Positions 1 through 6,499 are shown, numbered from the stretch's first letter. The stretch is DNA of 10,249 nucleotides from Paenibacillus sp. UBA6285 (GCA_002438345.1 DJUJ01000060.1:4242-14490), one strand, 5' to 3'. The notes: generated by a model not told the origin, from the letters alone. Numbers and translations are program-made.

Positions 1-1765
1 TTCATATGACGACGGATATTATCCTTGTTCTGAGACTTGTCGCCGGAGAGGGCTACCGGAATCAAATAGTTGTTCTTATAGTTACCAATAAAGTCGATGA
101 TGGTGACGAACTCTTTATCCGAGTGTTTACGCAGACCGCGTCCTAACTGCTGAACAAATACAATACTAGACTGGGTTTGTCGAAGCATTACGACTTGGTT
201 AATACAAGGAATATCGATCCCTTCGTTAAAAATATCTACCGTCAGAATATAGTCGAGGTTCCCCGCTTCAAGATCTGTTACACACTGCATACGGACTTCC
301 TGAGAGTCATCTCCTGTTAATGCTTTTGTGCGATAACCCCTTGCATTTAACATGCGGGATAGCTCGATGGTCTCCTCTTTGCGACTACAGAAAATTAGCC
401 CTTTTACCGTTTCGCCGGAGTGTCCGTAATATTCGATTTTCTCGATTAAGTATGTAACCCTTTCGTTCGTGACCAATTGAGAGAGCATCGTTGTATCGTC
501 AATCATTTGGTCGTTATATTCAAAGTCAGTGACGCCAAAATAGTGAAATGGACACAACATATCTTCTTCCAAACTTCCTGCAGACGGATCTCGTAGGCAA
601 TGTTATAGTCGAAAAGCTCATAGATATTGAAGTCATCCGTTCGTTCGGGTGTAGCGGTCATGCCGAGTAGAAATTTAGGGTCAAAATGCTCAATAACTTT
701 AAGATAAGAATGAGCTCCAGCTTTGTGGACTTCGTCAATCAGTATGTAGTCAAATGCCTTTGGATCAAAATTAGTTAATGTTGAGAGTTTAGAAATGGTC
801 TGAATGGTAGCAAAGAGGTATTTGGCATCTGTAGCTCTGCTAGTACCTGATAAAATACCGTAGTCGCTATCGTTGCCCCCTAGAATTCGCTGATAATCAG
901 TCATTGCCTTGTGCAAAATTTGTTCTCGGTGTGCAATAAATAGCATTCGACCGGGTGCGAAGTTCCTCGTGTCAAAAGCAGAGAGATAGGTTTTTCCTGT
1001 TCCTGTTGCCGAAATGACCAATCCTCGCTGCGCTCCAGTGCTGCGAAGAGCTTGTAGATTCATCAGCGCACTCTGCTGCATTTTATTAGGTGAAATTGTA
1101 CTAAAAACAGTTTGCGGGATCGCTTCAGGAATTAAGGGTAGCGTCAATGGATGGTTACGATTTGCCTTTTGAACCTCGTCATAGAGAATTTGATACAATT
1201 CAATCCATTTATCCGTTAGTGGGACTGCGTTTTCCCATACTTTTTCGAATTCATTATGAAACTGTCCTAAGAGTCCCCCGTGTTTAAAAGAGGTTAGCTT
1301 CACATTCCATTCATAGTTGGCTTTTAATGCAGCGGCGGTTAGGTTGGAGCTTCCCATAATGATAGTGGAATGATCTTCATGCTCAAAAACGTATCCTTTG
1401 GCATGAAATCCACTTAGATCCGTCAACCGTACGTTAACATTTGTGATTTTTAGAAGCTCTTTATAAATTTTAGGTTGGTTGAAGTTCAGATAATTTGAGG
1501 TAAGGATTTTGCCTGTTATCCCTCGCATTTTTAGATCAGCTAAATGAGACTTCAGGGTGGCTAGTCCACTCTCTGTAATGAAAGCAACGGAAAAAATAAA
1601 GGACTGGCAGCGATCCAGTTCTTCGAGCAAAGGAGTAAGAACAAAATCGCTGGTCTCTTTATTATTGACAAGAAGTCTAGGCTTGTATTGATCCAATGAA
1701 TCCTGCTGATGGTCAATGAACGCCCAATTTAAGGTGCTTTTCAAATGCTGAATAGGATTTTCCAT
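1..1765 (-). pseudogene. PLD nuclease / DEAD-DEAH (SF2) helicase, frameshifted and cut by the window edge
   Basis: Large ATP-dependent nucleic-acid helicase with an N-terminal phospholipase D-type nuclease domain, the architecture found upstream of DUF3427 domains in restriction/defence-like proteins. Visible in order: HKD half-site with H121-A-K123 and GSSN 138-141; Walker A SATGTGKT 252-259; DEVH 344-347; motif III TAT 370-372. The first frame runs from ATG 1765 to a stop at 503, but homology leaves it at about residue 398. From about 573 down to base 1 another minus-strand frame continues the protein without stops: it opens with LEEDMLCPFHYFG and contains motif V (FNEGIDIP) and motif VI (QQLGRGLRKH). 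A single missing base near 573 explains this (expected gaa-gct-ttg-gaa, seen gaagtttggaa). The C-terminus lies beyond base 1. The ATG directly follows the TAA of the Nudix gene with zero spacing, so translation is probably coupled. The family is clear; whether the shift is a real mutation or a sequencing error is open. Confidence 0.9.
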
Positions 1766-2164
1766 TTATTTTGCCAACTTCTTCTGGATTATTTGTACAG
1801 CAGGAATATCAGCAGGCGCCCAATCTAGTGACATCAGTTCATGCGCAGATAACCACTGGATTGCAACATGCTCAGTTAATGTAGGCTTCCCGCTTAGTAG
1901 GTGGCAATAGAAAGTAGTCAGATGCACAAAGCCAAAATCATACTCATGCACAGTAGTCTCGATCTCTTCGCCAATCTCAATCGCACAGTTCATTTCTTCG
2001 TTGATTTCGCGTTTAAGCGCAGCCTGAGGCGTTTCGCCTTCTTCGATTTTGCCACCAGGGAATTCCCACTTGTAAGCTAGTGCTTTAGTAGCCCCGCGCT
2101 GTGCACAGAGGATCTTATTATTCTCGATGATGACAGCTCCGACTACGTAGATATGTTTTTTCAT
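1766..2164 (-). CDS. Nudix hydrolase, (deoxy)nucleoside triphosphate pyrophosphohydrolase
   Basis: A 132-residue MutT/NudG-like enzyme that hydrolyses nucleoside triphosphates to the monophosphate plus pyrophosphate. The Nudix box spans 38-60: G38, E44, R52-E53, E56-E57 are all present, which are the metal-binding and catalytic positions; the usual Gly near the end of the box is Asn59, a variation common in this branch. WEFPGGK just before the box is typical of the (d)NTP pyrophosphohydrolase group. The start is set by GGAGG (2171-2175, complement) six bases before ATG. It is the first gene of an operon with the PLD-helicase, to which it is joined stop-to-start. That arrangement suggests a shared role, perhaps supplying or removing a nucleotide in a defence reaction, but this is inference; simple nucleotide-pool cleaning cannot be excluded. 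Confidence 0.95.
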   Translation of the reverse strand: MKKHIYVVGAVIIENNKILCAQRGATKALAYKWEFPGGKIEEGETPQAALKREINEEMNCAIEIGEEIETTVHEYDFGFVHLTTFYCHLLSGKPTLTEHVAIQWLSAHELMSLDWAPADIPAVQIIQKKLAK

Positions 2165-2227
2165 AAGTTCCCTCCGGTTATGCAGCTAGTATTTATGTGG
2201 ACAATTCTGCAATTATATTTCTATTCT

Positions 2228-2233
2228 ATTATA
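2228..2233 (-). promoter_or_regulatory. candidate -10 box of the Nudix-helicase operon
   Basis: On the minus strand a perfect TATAAT lies about 64 bases before the Nudix ATG. No convincing -35 box is seen at 16-18 bases, so this is a weak call. The region is shared with the divergent nuclease gene. Confidence 0.3.
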
Positions 2234-2352
2234 GTAATGGGGCTTTGGGCTACTGAGGGATATTATGAAAGATTTCCGACAGACTACTCATAGAATGAAT
2301 GATAGTATCTAGTGAATACGAAACCTATTTATCTTGTATGGGAGAATCAATA

Positions 2353-3423
2353 ATGAAAACTATGCTACGCCTTTATCATGAGGGAAATACAAACTACCAT
2401 TCGACTTTTTTTGATTTGATACATGGGGACACAGAGACGAAGCAGACCAAAGGACTCTCCTACCTATTTTCAAGATATCCTAACTTGATACAGTTATTTT
2501 TAAAAGAAATTAATCGTCTGACTAAATATAAGTACTCAGAATTTAAGCAGGGAATCGATTTTGTTCAAGTAGACGCAGAAATGTTATCAGCTGGAGCAAA
2601 GAAAATAAGACGCGATATTACATTATCTTTATTCCATCGGAACACCAAAAAACTAGTTATAGTAATTGAAGCTAAGAGCGTAAGTGCTTCTGTACAGCAG
2701 CAGGATATCACAAGACAACTGGAGTCGTATCTTGATCCAATTAATTTCCCTCTCGATGCTAATGTGCCTAAGCTAGGTGTAACCTTAACAAAGTATAGAG
2801 TGCTTCATCCACCTGAGAATGGATTTGTCGGTCTTACTTGGACGGACATTATAGAATTGATAAACGATGTAATTATTCAAGAGAAAAGAAGAGGTGAGGA
2901 TGTAACTGTTGCAACAGAATTTATAGATTTTATTAAAGGGGTGAGAAAAGGAATGAAATATTACGAGGTTGAAGTTCTGTCGGTTGCAGCGGGTAAGACG
3001 CATGAGTTAACGAAGAATCATTTTGTTCATGCATGCCCACATACTGCGAGAGGGTTTTCATATAAAACTCCAATATATATAACTTTCAGATCTAGTGGCG
3101 GTGGAGAAATGGAGTTTCTATATAAGATTGATGAGATTGTTGTTCTTGATCCGTTGTCCCCTTCACTCAACGTTTTATTAGAAGGTATACAGATAGATTT
3201 TGCTACCAGAATTAAAGAATACATATCAAATCGTATAAATGGTGGTTATGGATTTAATCATCCAGGAGAAGAGTATCGTTTCTATAATCTTTGTAGTAAA
3301 GGTGTAATTCATTTGAAGCATCTACCCAAGCCATTAATTAATAACTCTGGTGCACGATACTATTCGATCGCTGAACTCATAAAGGGAGAGAAAATAGTGT
3401 TTGTGGAGAGCCAAGATCGGTAA
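2353..3423 (+). CDS. PD-(D/E)XK nuclease family protein
   Basis: I place the start at ATG 2353 because GGGAG lies eight bases before it; upstream ATGs at 2299 and 2338 are in frame but lack a Shine-Dalgarno, so the protein is 356 (up to 374) residues. The N-terminal part resembles PD-(D/E)XK nucleases of the PDDEXK_4 kind: a helix with HSTFFDLI, then the active-site core RRDITL (D88), VIVIEAK (E106, K108) and the following helix with RQLESY (Q122, Y126), numbered from 2353. The D-x17-E-x-K spacing fits the metal-binding core. The C-terminal third holds a beta-rich stretch (YITFRSSGGGEMEFLYKIDEI in two parts around 242-262) that could be a PUA/EVE-like small-ligand or modified-base domain, which is only a guess. 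It is divergent from the Nudix-helicase operon and followed by an McrC-like scrap, which supports a role in DNA defence. The real substrate is unknown. Confidence 0.85.
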   Translation: MKTMLRLYHEGNTNYHSTFFDLIHGDTETKQTKGLSYLFSRYPNLIQLFLKEINRLTKYKYSEFKQGIDFVQVDAEMLSAGAKKIRRDITLSLFHRNTKKLVIVIEAKSVSASVQQQDITRQLESYLDPINFPLDANVPKLGVTLTKYRVLHPPENGFVGLTWTDIIELINDVIIQEKRRGEDVTVATEFIDFIKGVRKGMKYYEVEVLSVAAGKTHELTKNHFVHACPHTARGFSYKTPIYITFRSSGGGEMEFLYKIDEIVVLDPLSPSLNVLLEGIQIDFATRIKEYISNRINGGYGFNHPGEEYRFYNLCSKGVIHLKHLPKPLINNSGARYYSIAELIKGEKIVFVESQDR

Positions 3424-3425
3424 AT

Positions 3426-3581
3426 GCACCAGGTAAATCAGCTTCAAAAGACTACGCTATCTCGCAAGCGGACATGTATCAAGCTTTGATGGAGACTCAT
3501 CGTATAAGGTTTGTTCACACTGGACATTCAATGCACGTGGAAGCAGTTTGTTCGTTGGTTTATGAGGGTGTGACTCCTTAA
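3426..3581 (+). pseudogene. remnant with McrC-like C-terminal motif
   Basis: A 52-codon open stretch without a start codon, in a different frame from the preceding gene, ends at TAA 3579. Its first part reads KDYAISQADMYQ (about 3447-3482), which closely resembles the conserved stretch after the catalytic core of McrC/DUF2357 5-methylcytosine restriction proteins, where a Gly-Ile-Ser-Gln-Ala-Asp-x-Tyr-Gln pattern occurs. The second half (METHRIRFVHTGHS onward) does not continue like McrC and is not recognised, so the sequence is probably a deletion junction joining two scraps. No RBS is present. It is most likely non-functional. The McrC identity rests on one motif only. Confidence 0.35.
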
Positions 3582-3720
3582 TAAACCCGTGCTAGAAATT
3601 GAATAAAGACGTGATAAATTAGAGGAACGGATGAATGGAGATTGGGATAAACCAAATCCATCAAGCCGTTCCTCTGTTTTTATATCAAGATATTGTTCAG
3701 GTTTTGTAGCACGGGATTAT
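3581..3720 (+). repeat. MITE-like near-palindromic element
   Basis: Terminal inverted repeats CCCGTGCTA (3586-3594) and TAGCACGGG (3707-3715) are perfect and extend outward with partial matches (AATAA on the left, the complement ATTATT on the right). A second perfect 10-bp arm, AGAGGAACGG at 3621-3630, pairs with 3666-3675. Reading the left half against the reverse complement of the right half gives a loose alignment all along, so nearly the whole 130 bp can fold into one long hairpin. No transposase is present. This form fits a miniature inverted-repeat element or deleted insertion sequence; the parent element and any target-site duplication were not identified. Confidence 0.5.
3621..3681 (+). 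terminator. stem-loop with T-run inside the near-palindromic element
   Basis: The 10-bp stem AGAGGAACGG/CCGTTCCTCT encloses a loop that can pair further (ATGGA with TCCAT), and is followed by G and five T. It could end transcripts coming from the nuclease gene. The long loop region makes an efficient terminator uncertain. Confidence 0.4.
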
Positions 3721-3821
3721 TCATACTGACAGAGAATTGGGTATTGTTAATTTGACTAATATGATCTACTACGTTACGTTTATAAGTCTATTCAGAAGGA
3801 AATTGAGAAACGTGAGATTGC

Positions 3822-3852
3822 TTGTATTTAGTGGGATTGTATTATGTATAAT
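3822..3852 (+). promoter_or_regulatory. candidate promoter of the SF0329-like gene
   Basis: A perfect TATAAT at 3847-3852 sits about 50 bases before the ATG at 3902. The best -35 candidate, TTGTAT at 3822-3827, is 19 bases away, longer than ideal. Bases 3721-3821, between the MITE-like element and this promoter, show nothing recognisable. Confidence 0.35.
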
Positions 3853-3901
3853 AGAACGACTGCCTCAACAGGTATTTATAATATAGAACATAGGAGGATA
3901 C

Positions 3902-4471
3902 ATGTCCTGGAGCAAATTGAAGCAACATCTGGAGAGTTTTCTCTGTCCTGCGTTATATGGAAGGGTTGAATACCGTGCAACCGGCTATCATTATTTACCA
4001 GATAAAGCAGGACTTTGTTATATTGCGGTAGATAAAAAGAATGTACTCAATATGAGTGATAAAACTACCTTAATCAGATGGTATCAGACGGAGCTGGAAA
4101 TTAAGCATGATTCAGATATCCAAATTCCTATCAGCAATGAAGAAATTGAAGCTGTCAGAAAAGATACCAAGGGAATAGTTCCGGAGGATCGTCTAAAAGT
4201 AATTGCAAGAAGTAGAAAAATATCAGAATATGCAAAGGAGCTTTTGTTAGCACAGTTATCATTAAGTAAATCAAATTTTATCGTTGTAGCTAATAAATTT
4301 TTATCCATTTCTATAGAGGAAAGCATGGAGAGCAATGATATCTTATTGAATATTCTAGCTTTGGTGGACAGACGAGTTGGAAAAAAGAGAATTTTAAACA
4401 TGACCGAGAAAATGAAGTTAAAGCATCCAATTGTGCAGTATTTTTATGAACTACGGCTTAGTACCTTATGA
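3902..4471 (+). CDS. SF0329-like conserved protein of unknown function
   Basis: A 189-residue soluble protein. The start is clear: AGGAGG (3892-3897) lies four bases before ATG, slightly closer than ideal. The N-terminal pattern (MSWSKLK..LESFLCPAL.GRVEY, then a Tyr/Gly-rich stretch and YIAVDKKNVLNM around residues 40-51) matches what I remember as the SF0329 family, small orphan proteins common in Bacillota and some enterobacteria, sometimes mislabelled as nonribosomal peptide synthetase modules. No catalytic motif, signal peptide or membrane segment is seen; the C-terminal half (about 90-185) is predicted helical. It stands alone between a MITE-like element and a decayed tRNA, so its neighbours say nothing about its job. 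Some small genes of this kind act as immunity or accessory proteins, but I have no evidence for that here. Confidence 0.85.
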   Translation: MSWSKLKQHLESFLCPALYGRVEYRATGYHYLPDKAGLCYIAVDKKNVLNMSDKTTLIRWYQTELEIKHDSDIQIPISNEEIEAVRKDTKGIVPEDRLKVIARSRKISEYAKELLLAQLSLSKSNFIVVANKFLSISIEESMESNDILLNILALVDRRVGKKRILNMTEKMKLKHPIVQYFYELRLSTL

Positions 4472-4559
4472 AATAAAAGCCCAAGGGTATTGGGTTGAGC
4501 GCGGGAAGGTTCCTAAAAAGTTTTTTCATGAGAAATTCCCGTATCTTCCTGATCAGTAA
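4446..4559 (+). other. short ORF of 37 codons overlapping the SF0329-like gene, possible remnant
   Basis: ATG 4446 opens a 37-codon frame (MNYGLVPYEIKAQGYWVERG and on, ending LPDQ) that overlaps the end of the preceding gene by 26 bases in another frame. Its composition (Gly-Tyr-Trp, Pro-rich end) looks protein-like rather than random, and it could be the C-terminal tail of a lost protein. There is no RBS and no recognised family. I consider expression unlikely. Confidence 0.25.
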
Positions 4560-4609
4560 TCTCAAAAAGGATAGCTTTAGTGATACATTGCTTATAGGTG
4601 AGATTAGTT

Positions 4610-4683
4610 GTACATGTAGTGCAGCTAGGTATCACACTTACCTTGGGAGCAAGTAGTCGCAGGTTCAAATCCTGCCGTTCGGA
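4610..4683 (+). pseudogene. degenerate tRNA-Pro (anticodon TGG)
   Basis: The 74 bases fit a tRNA layout. T8-A9 is at 4617-4618. The D arm (4619-4635) has AGCTAGGTA in the loop. The anticodon loop CTTGGGA (4642-4648) gives anticodon TGG with T33 and G37 as in tRNA-Pro. Its stem CTTAC/GCAAG has one mismatch. The T arm (4659-4675) is perfect: GCAGG-TTCAAAT-CCTGC. The 3' acceptor strand CGTTCGG plus A73 is good, but the 5' strand GTACATG does not pair with it, and the end is TTA instead of an encoded CCA. The acceptor stem is therefore ruined and the gene is almost certainly dead. It may mark an old integration or deletion site, since many phage integrases use the T-arm/acceptor end of tRNA genes. 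Confidence 0.6.
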
Positions 4684-4701
4684 TTATTCTCCTTCTTCTA
4701 G

Positions 4702-4730
4702 CCGCGTCCTTGTGAGGCGGTATTTTATTT
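4702..4730 (+). terminator. weak terminator-like hairpin after the tRNA remnant
   Basis: CCG pairs with CGG (4702-4704/4718-4720) and CCT with AGG (4708-4710/4715-4717) with a three-base bulge, followed by a T-rich tail TATTTTATTT. It could be the original terminator of the tRNA unit. The stem is short, hence low confidence. Confidence 0.3.
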
Positions 4731-4739
4731 GAGTCCTCT

Positions 4740-4768
4740 TTGTTAAAAGATGGTACTCTAAATAAGAT
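4740..4768 (+). promoter_or_regulatory. candidate promoter of the membrane/coiled-coil gene
   Basis: TTGTTA at 4740-4745 and TAAGAT at 4763-4768 are separated by exactly 17 bases; each matches the sigma-A consensus at four of six positions. It lies just before the strong RBS at 4781-4790, which supports GTG 4799 as the original start. Confidence 0.4.
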
Positions 4769-4798
4769 GAGAAAATGAATGGAGAGGGAGTTTTTTTT

Positions 4799-4855
4799 GT
4801 GAGGGAAGGGAGGTTTCCTACTCGTAAGGACTTAACTTACGTGATATAAATTCTA
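4799..4855 (+). other. cut-off N-terminus of the membrane protein (in-frame TAA at 4847)
   Basis: The purine-rich RBS GGAGAGGGAG (4781-4790) is followed by eight T and GTG 4799, an ideal start. This frame gives a basic 16-codon leader (REGRFPTRKDLTYVI) and then TAA at 4847-4849. The frame is the same as the gene downstream, and the residues on both sides of the stop (LTYVI then ILVLIIIFIYVL) form one continuous membrane helix. The simplest reading is one sense codon, for instance TTA leucine, turned into TAA. The alternative is a short leader peptide with reinitiation at GTG 4856. Confidence 0.6.
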
Positions 4856-5512
4856 GTGTTAATCATTATCTTTATTTATGTGCTCAATGTGATAAATCCA
4901 AGCGAGGTAAATTCTAAGCTATCTTTAACGTCAACCTTAGCGTCTATTGCATTGGCAGTCATAGCGATCCTATTTTCGTTTGTCCAGTCATCGGACAGCT
5001 CAACTCAACATAACGCATTGATAGGTAAAGTGTCTCAGTTAAGTGTGACGATTGTAGGTCTTCAAGGAGTCAGTGATAGCCTAGAAAAAAAGAACGAGAA
5101 TAAAATAAACGCGTTTGAGGAATTACAGATTAAGATTGAAGAAGTATTTGATAATATGGAAAGCAGATTGAAAAGTTTCAAAATTAGTAGTGATGGAATT
5201 AGTGAAATAGATTCGGTTAAGGATGAGACTTTATCAAAGTTGGAGATTCTCAAAAACAATAATTCGATAACAAGCTCCATTACTATTTTTGGGCCGAAGT
5301 CCCTTCTTAATCTAATTAATAATATGGACAAAGAAAAAAATACCTTCCATGTGCAGATGATATGGAACGAACTCCAAAATAAAGGGGTTAATATACCCCT
5401 TAATCAAGTAAGAGGAGCGCTGAAAGTGCTTGAGATTGAGGGCTCAATAAAGTTAATTGGAATAAATCGAGATATCATTCAAGTTGTTGATAAACAAAAG
5501 GGAAATCTATAA
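4856..5512 (+). CDS. membrane-anchored coiled-coil protein, probably lacking its N-terminus
   Basis: From GTG 4856 the frame codes 218 residues. Two hydrophobic segments (2-14 and about 23-44, ASIALAVIAILFSF) are followed by a Lys/Glu-rich probable coiled coil (about 52-108) and a C-terminal region (about 160-212) that reads like a winged helix: helices around VQMIWNELQNKG and LNQVRGALKVLE, then a hairpin ending RDIIQVV. No family is recognised. It may be a membrane-tethered sensor or regulator in phage or defence DNA. The GTG at 4856 has no RBS within range and sits inside the first membrane segment, so the real start is more likely 4799, now separated by a stop codon. The gene is AT-rich compared with the redox cluster to the right. 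It may be expressed only by reinitiation, or not at all. Confidence 0.6.
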   Translation: MLIIIFIYVLNVINPSEVNSKLSLTSTLASIALAVIAILFSFVQSSDSSTQHNALIGKVSQLSVTIVGLQGVSDSLEKKNENKINAFEELQIKIEEVFDNMESRLKSFKISSDGISEIDSVKDETLSKLEILKNNNSITSSITIFGPKSLLNLINNMDKEKNTFHVQMIWNELQNKGVNIPLNQVRGALKVLEIEGSIKLIGINRDIIQVVDKQKGNL

Positions 5513-5526
5513 AGGAGCTGATAACG

Positions 5527-5619
5527 ATGGCAGGAGGTCGTAAAAACAAATATCAAACACATGTGGTTGAGAATTCGCTGTTTAAGCGGGCTATTGGCTA
5601 TCAGACGACGAGTGATTAA
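5527..5619 (+). pseudogene. internally deleted phage terminase small subunit, first type
   Basis: ATG 5527 has a good RBS (AAAGGAG, 5512-5518). The 30 codons begin MAGGRKNKYQTHV, the usual start of phage small terminase proteins of the helix-turn-helix kind, and then jump to VENSLFKRAIGYQTTSD, which in the same family lies about 60-70 residues later (typical pattern VENALLKRALGY). The DNA-binding helix-turn-helix between the two is missing, so an in-frame internal deletion is inferred. The family normally runs to about 150 residues or more. The product, if made, would be a useless stub. It is directly followed in the same frame by a fragment of another terminase. Confidence 0.55.
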
Positions 5620-5898
5620 GAGAGCAGGGGTAAGAGCAAGAACCCCGATGTGGACGGTCACAAGCTCCTAGTAAAACCTAGTATTCAAGAAGCCGTTCAA
5701 AAGGCAAAGGATAAGCGATCAGAGCGAATAGATTGTGAGGATAGTAATTATAATTACTTTATCATCATTGAATTGGAGTTAAACATCATGATACGTTATG
5801 GGCGGCTTGATGTAAGACTGAACTATAAGTGTAATTCGCTCCTGAAATCTCTGCTTAAAAAGAGAGTAATGATGACGTTTGAAGCTACTCATACCTAA
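5620..5898 (+). pseudogene. fragment of a Terminase_2-type small subunit with unrelated tail
   Basis: After the TAA of the preceding stub the same frame stays open to 5898. NPDVDGHKLLVKPSIQEAVQ and KAKDKRSERI (about 5641-5736) resemble the segment of Terminase_2 small subunits where the sequence reads LL-x-x-P-x-I-x-x-x-I-x-x-x-x-x-x-R. The N-terminal helix-turn-helix of that family is missing. After RSERI the match stops and the remaining codons (from about 5737) are not recognised. The only possible start is GTG 5650 without an RBS. Together with its neighbour this is a chimeric relic of two packaging genes from prophage DNA. Confidence 0.5.
5743..5758. repeat. 16-bp perfect palindrome
   Basis: AGTAATTATAATTACT is identical to its reverse complement. 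It starts a few bases after terminase homology ends (RSERI), so it marks the apparent junction. It could be a repressor site left over from a phage, or a product of the rearrangement. Confidence 0.5.
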
Positions 5899-6071
5899 CA
5901 CCTAACTTGTAATATTTTCTTCTCACAACGGTACAATTACTATACCTCGAGCTTATAACAAAAAAATGAACCTATCGACTGAAATCCCCTGGTGGGTGAG
6001 CTATAATTATCGAGAAATGAGTGCAGTTGATGAAATCTATCCTTAATTTAAATAACTAGATATTGAATTTG

Positions 6072-6113
6072 AACACAAAAAGCTGATTGAAAATCCAATC
6101 AGCTTTTTGTGTT
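6072..6113. terminator. bidirectional terminator, perfect 18-bp stem
   Basis: AACACAAAAAGCTGATTG (6072-6089) pairs perfectly with 6096-6113 around a six-base loop AAAATC. Both arms have A/T runs, so it can work from either side. Its right arm reaches the stop codon of the XRE gene (6112-6114), which it terminates, and it separates that gene from the phage debris to the left. Bases 5899-6071 hold no supported gene. Confidence 0.85.
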
Positions 6114-6459
6114 AATTCCCATCCATTCGCCCAAAAATCTCTATAAGTACATTCCTCGCCATCTCAATATCCTTAGGGTCACGTTCTCTAAGTAATGATA
6201 AAATATCCTTTGTTGGCGACATTTCTTCGGTAAGGTCTTCTTCATCCTTCACATATGCAAAAAGCTGATAAACCCCTACGTTTAGCGCTCCAGCTATTTT
6301 CTCTAAATTGATCATAGATATATTGCGTTCTGCTCTTTCAATAAATCCGATATAACTAGGATTGAAGCCAGCCTTCTCTGCTAAAGCATCTTGGGAAAGT
6401 CCTCTCGATTTACGGATATCTCTTATACGTGCGCCGACCAGTTTTATAATATCTGACAT
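6112..6459 (-). CDS. XRE-family transcriptional regulator
   Basis: A 115-residue repressor-like protein. A Cro/C1-type helix-turn-helix covers about 8-66: RIRDIRKSRGLSQDALAEKA, then GFNPSYIGFIERAERNIS with the recognition helix around 33-42, and LEKIAGALNV. The C-terminal part (about 72-115) is acidic and helical (LSLLRERDPKDIEMARNVL), possibly for dimerisation. An RBS (AGAGAGGTG, complement of 6466-6474) lies about five bases before the ATG. It is divergent from the HEPN-like gene; the palindromes between them suggest that it represses itself and its neighbour, as is usual in phage, mobile-element and toxin-antitoxin control pairs. The family is clear; the target genes are inferred. Confidence 0.93.
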   Translation of the reverse strand: MSDIIKLVGARIRDIRKSRGLSQDALAEKAGFNPSYIGFIERAERNISMINLEKIAGALNVGVYQLFAYVKDEEDLTEEMSPTKDILSLLRERDPKDIEMARNVLIEIFGRMDGN

Positions 6460-6472
6460 CGATACACCTCTC

Positions 6473-6499
6473 TCTAATTAGAAGTGTAGAGAAATTATA
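6473..6499 (-). promoter_or_regulatory. -10 box and palindrome in front of the XRE gene
   Basis: The minus strand shows TATAAT (complement of 6494-6499) and, between it and the RBS, a perfect 10-bp palindrome TCTAATTAGA (6473-6482). The -35 is weak. The palindrome falls near the expected transcription start, a fitting place for self-repression. Confidence 0.4.

Noticed and set aside
2785..3224. Minus-strand frames of 72 and 65 codons inside the PD-(D/E)XK gene
   Set aside because: They lie entirely within a well-supported gene on the other strand, lack RBS and have compositions typical of shadow frames.
3586..3715. CRISPR repeat or array
   Set aside because: The repeats are one inverted pair, not regularly spaced direct repeats.
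3761..3886. 41-codon ORF starting at ATG 3761
   Set aside because: Covers the likely promoter of the next gene, has no RBS and no recognisable family.
4084..4401. 105-codon minus-strand frame within the SF0329-like gene
   Set aside because: Antisense shadow of a gene with a strong RBS; low-complexity hydrophobic and serine-rich product.
5062..5331. 89-codon minus-strand frame inside the coiled-coil gene
   Set aside because: Antisense of a Lys/Glu-rich coiled coil gives a Leu/Phe/Ser-rich artefact.
5966..6046. 26-codon ORF (MNLSTEIPWWVSYNYREM and on)
   Set aside because: It looks somewhat protein-like (WWVSYNYRE) and might be a scrap of phage protein, but has no RBS, is very short and matches nothing I know.
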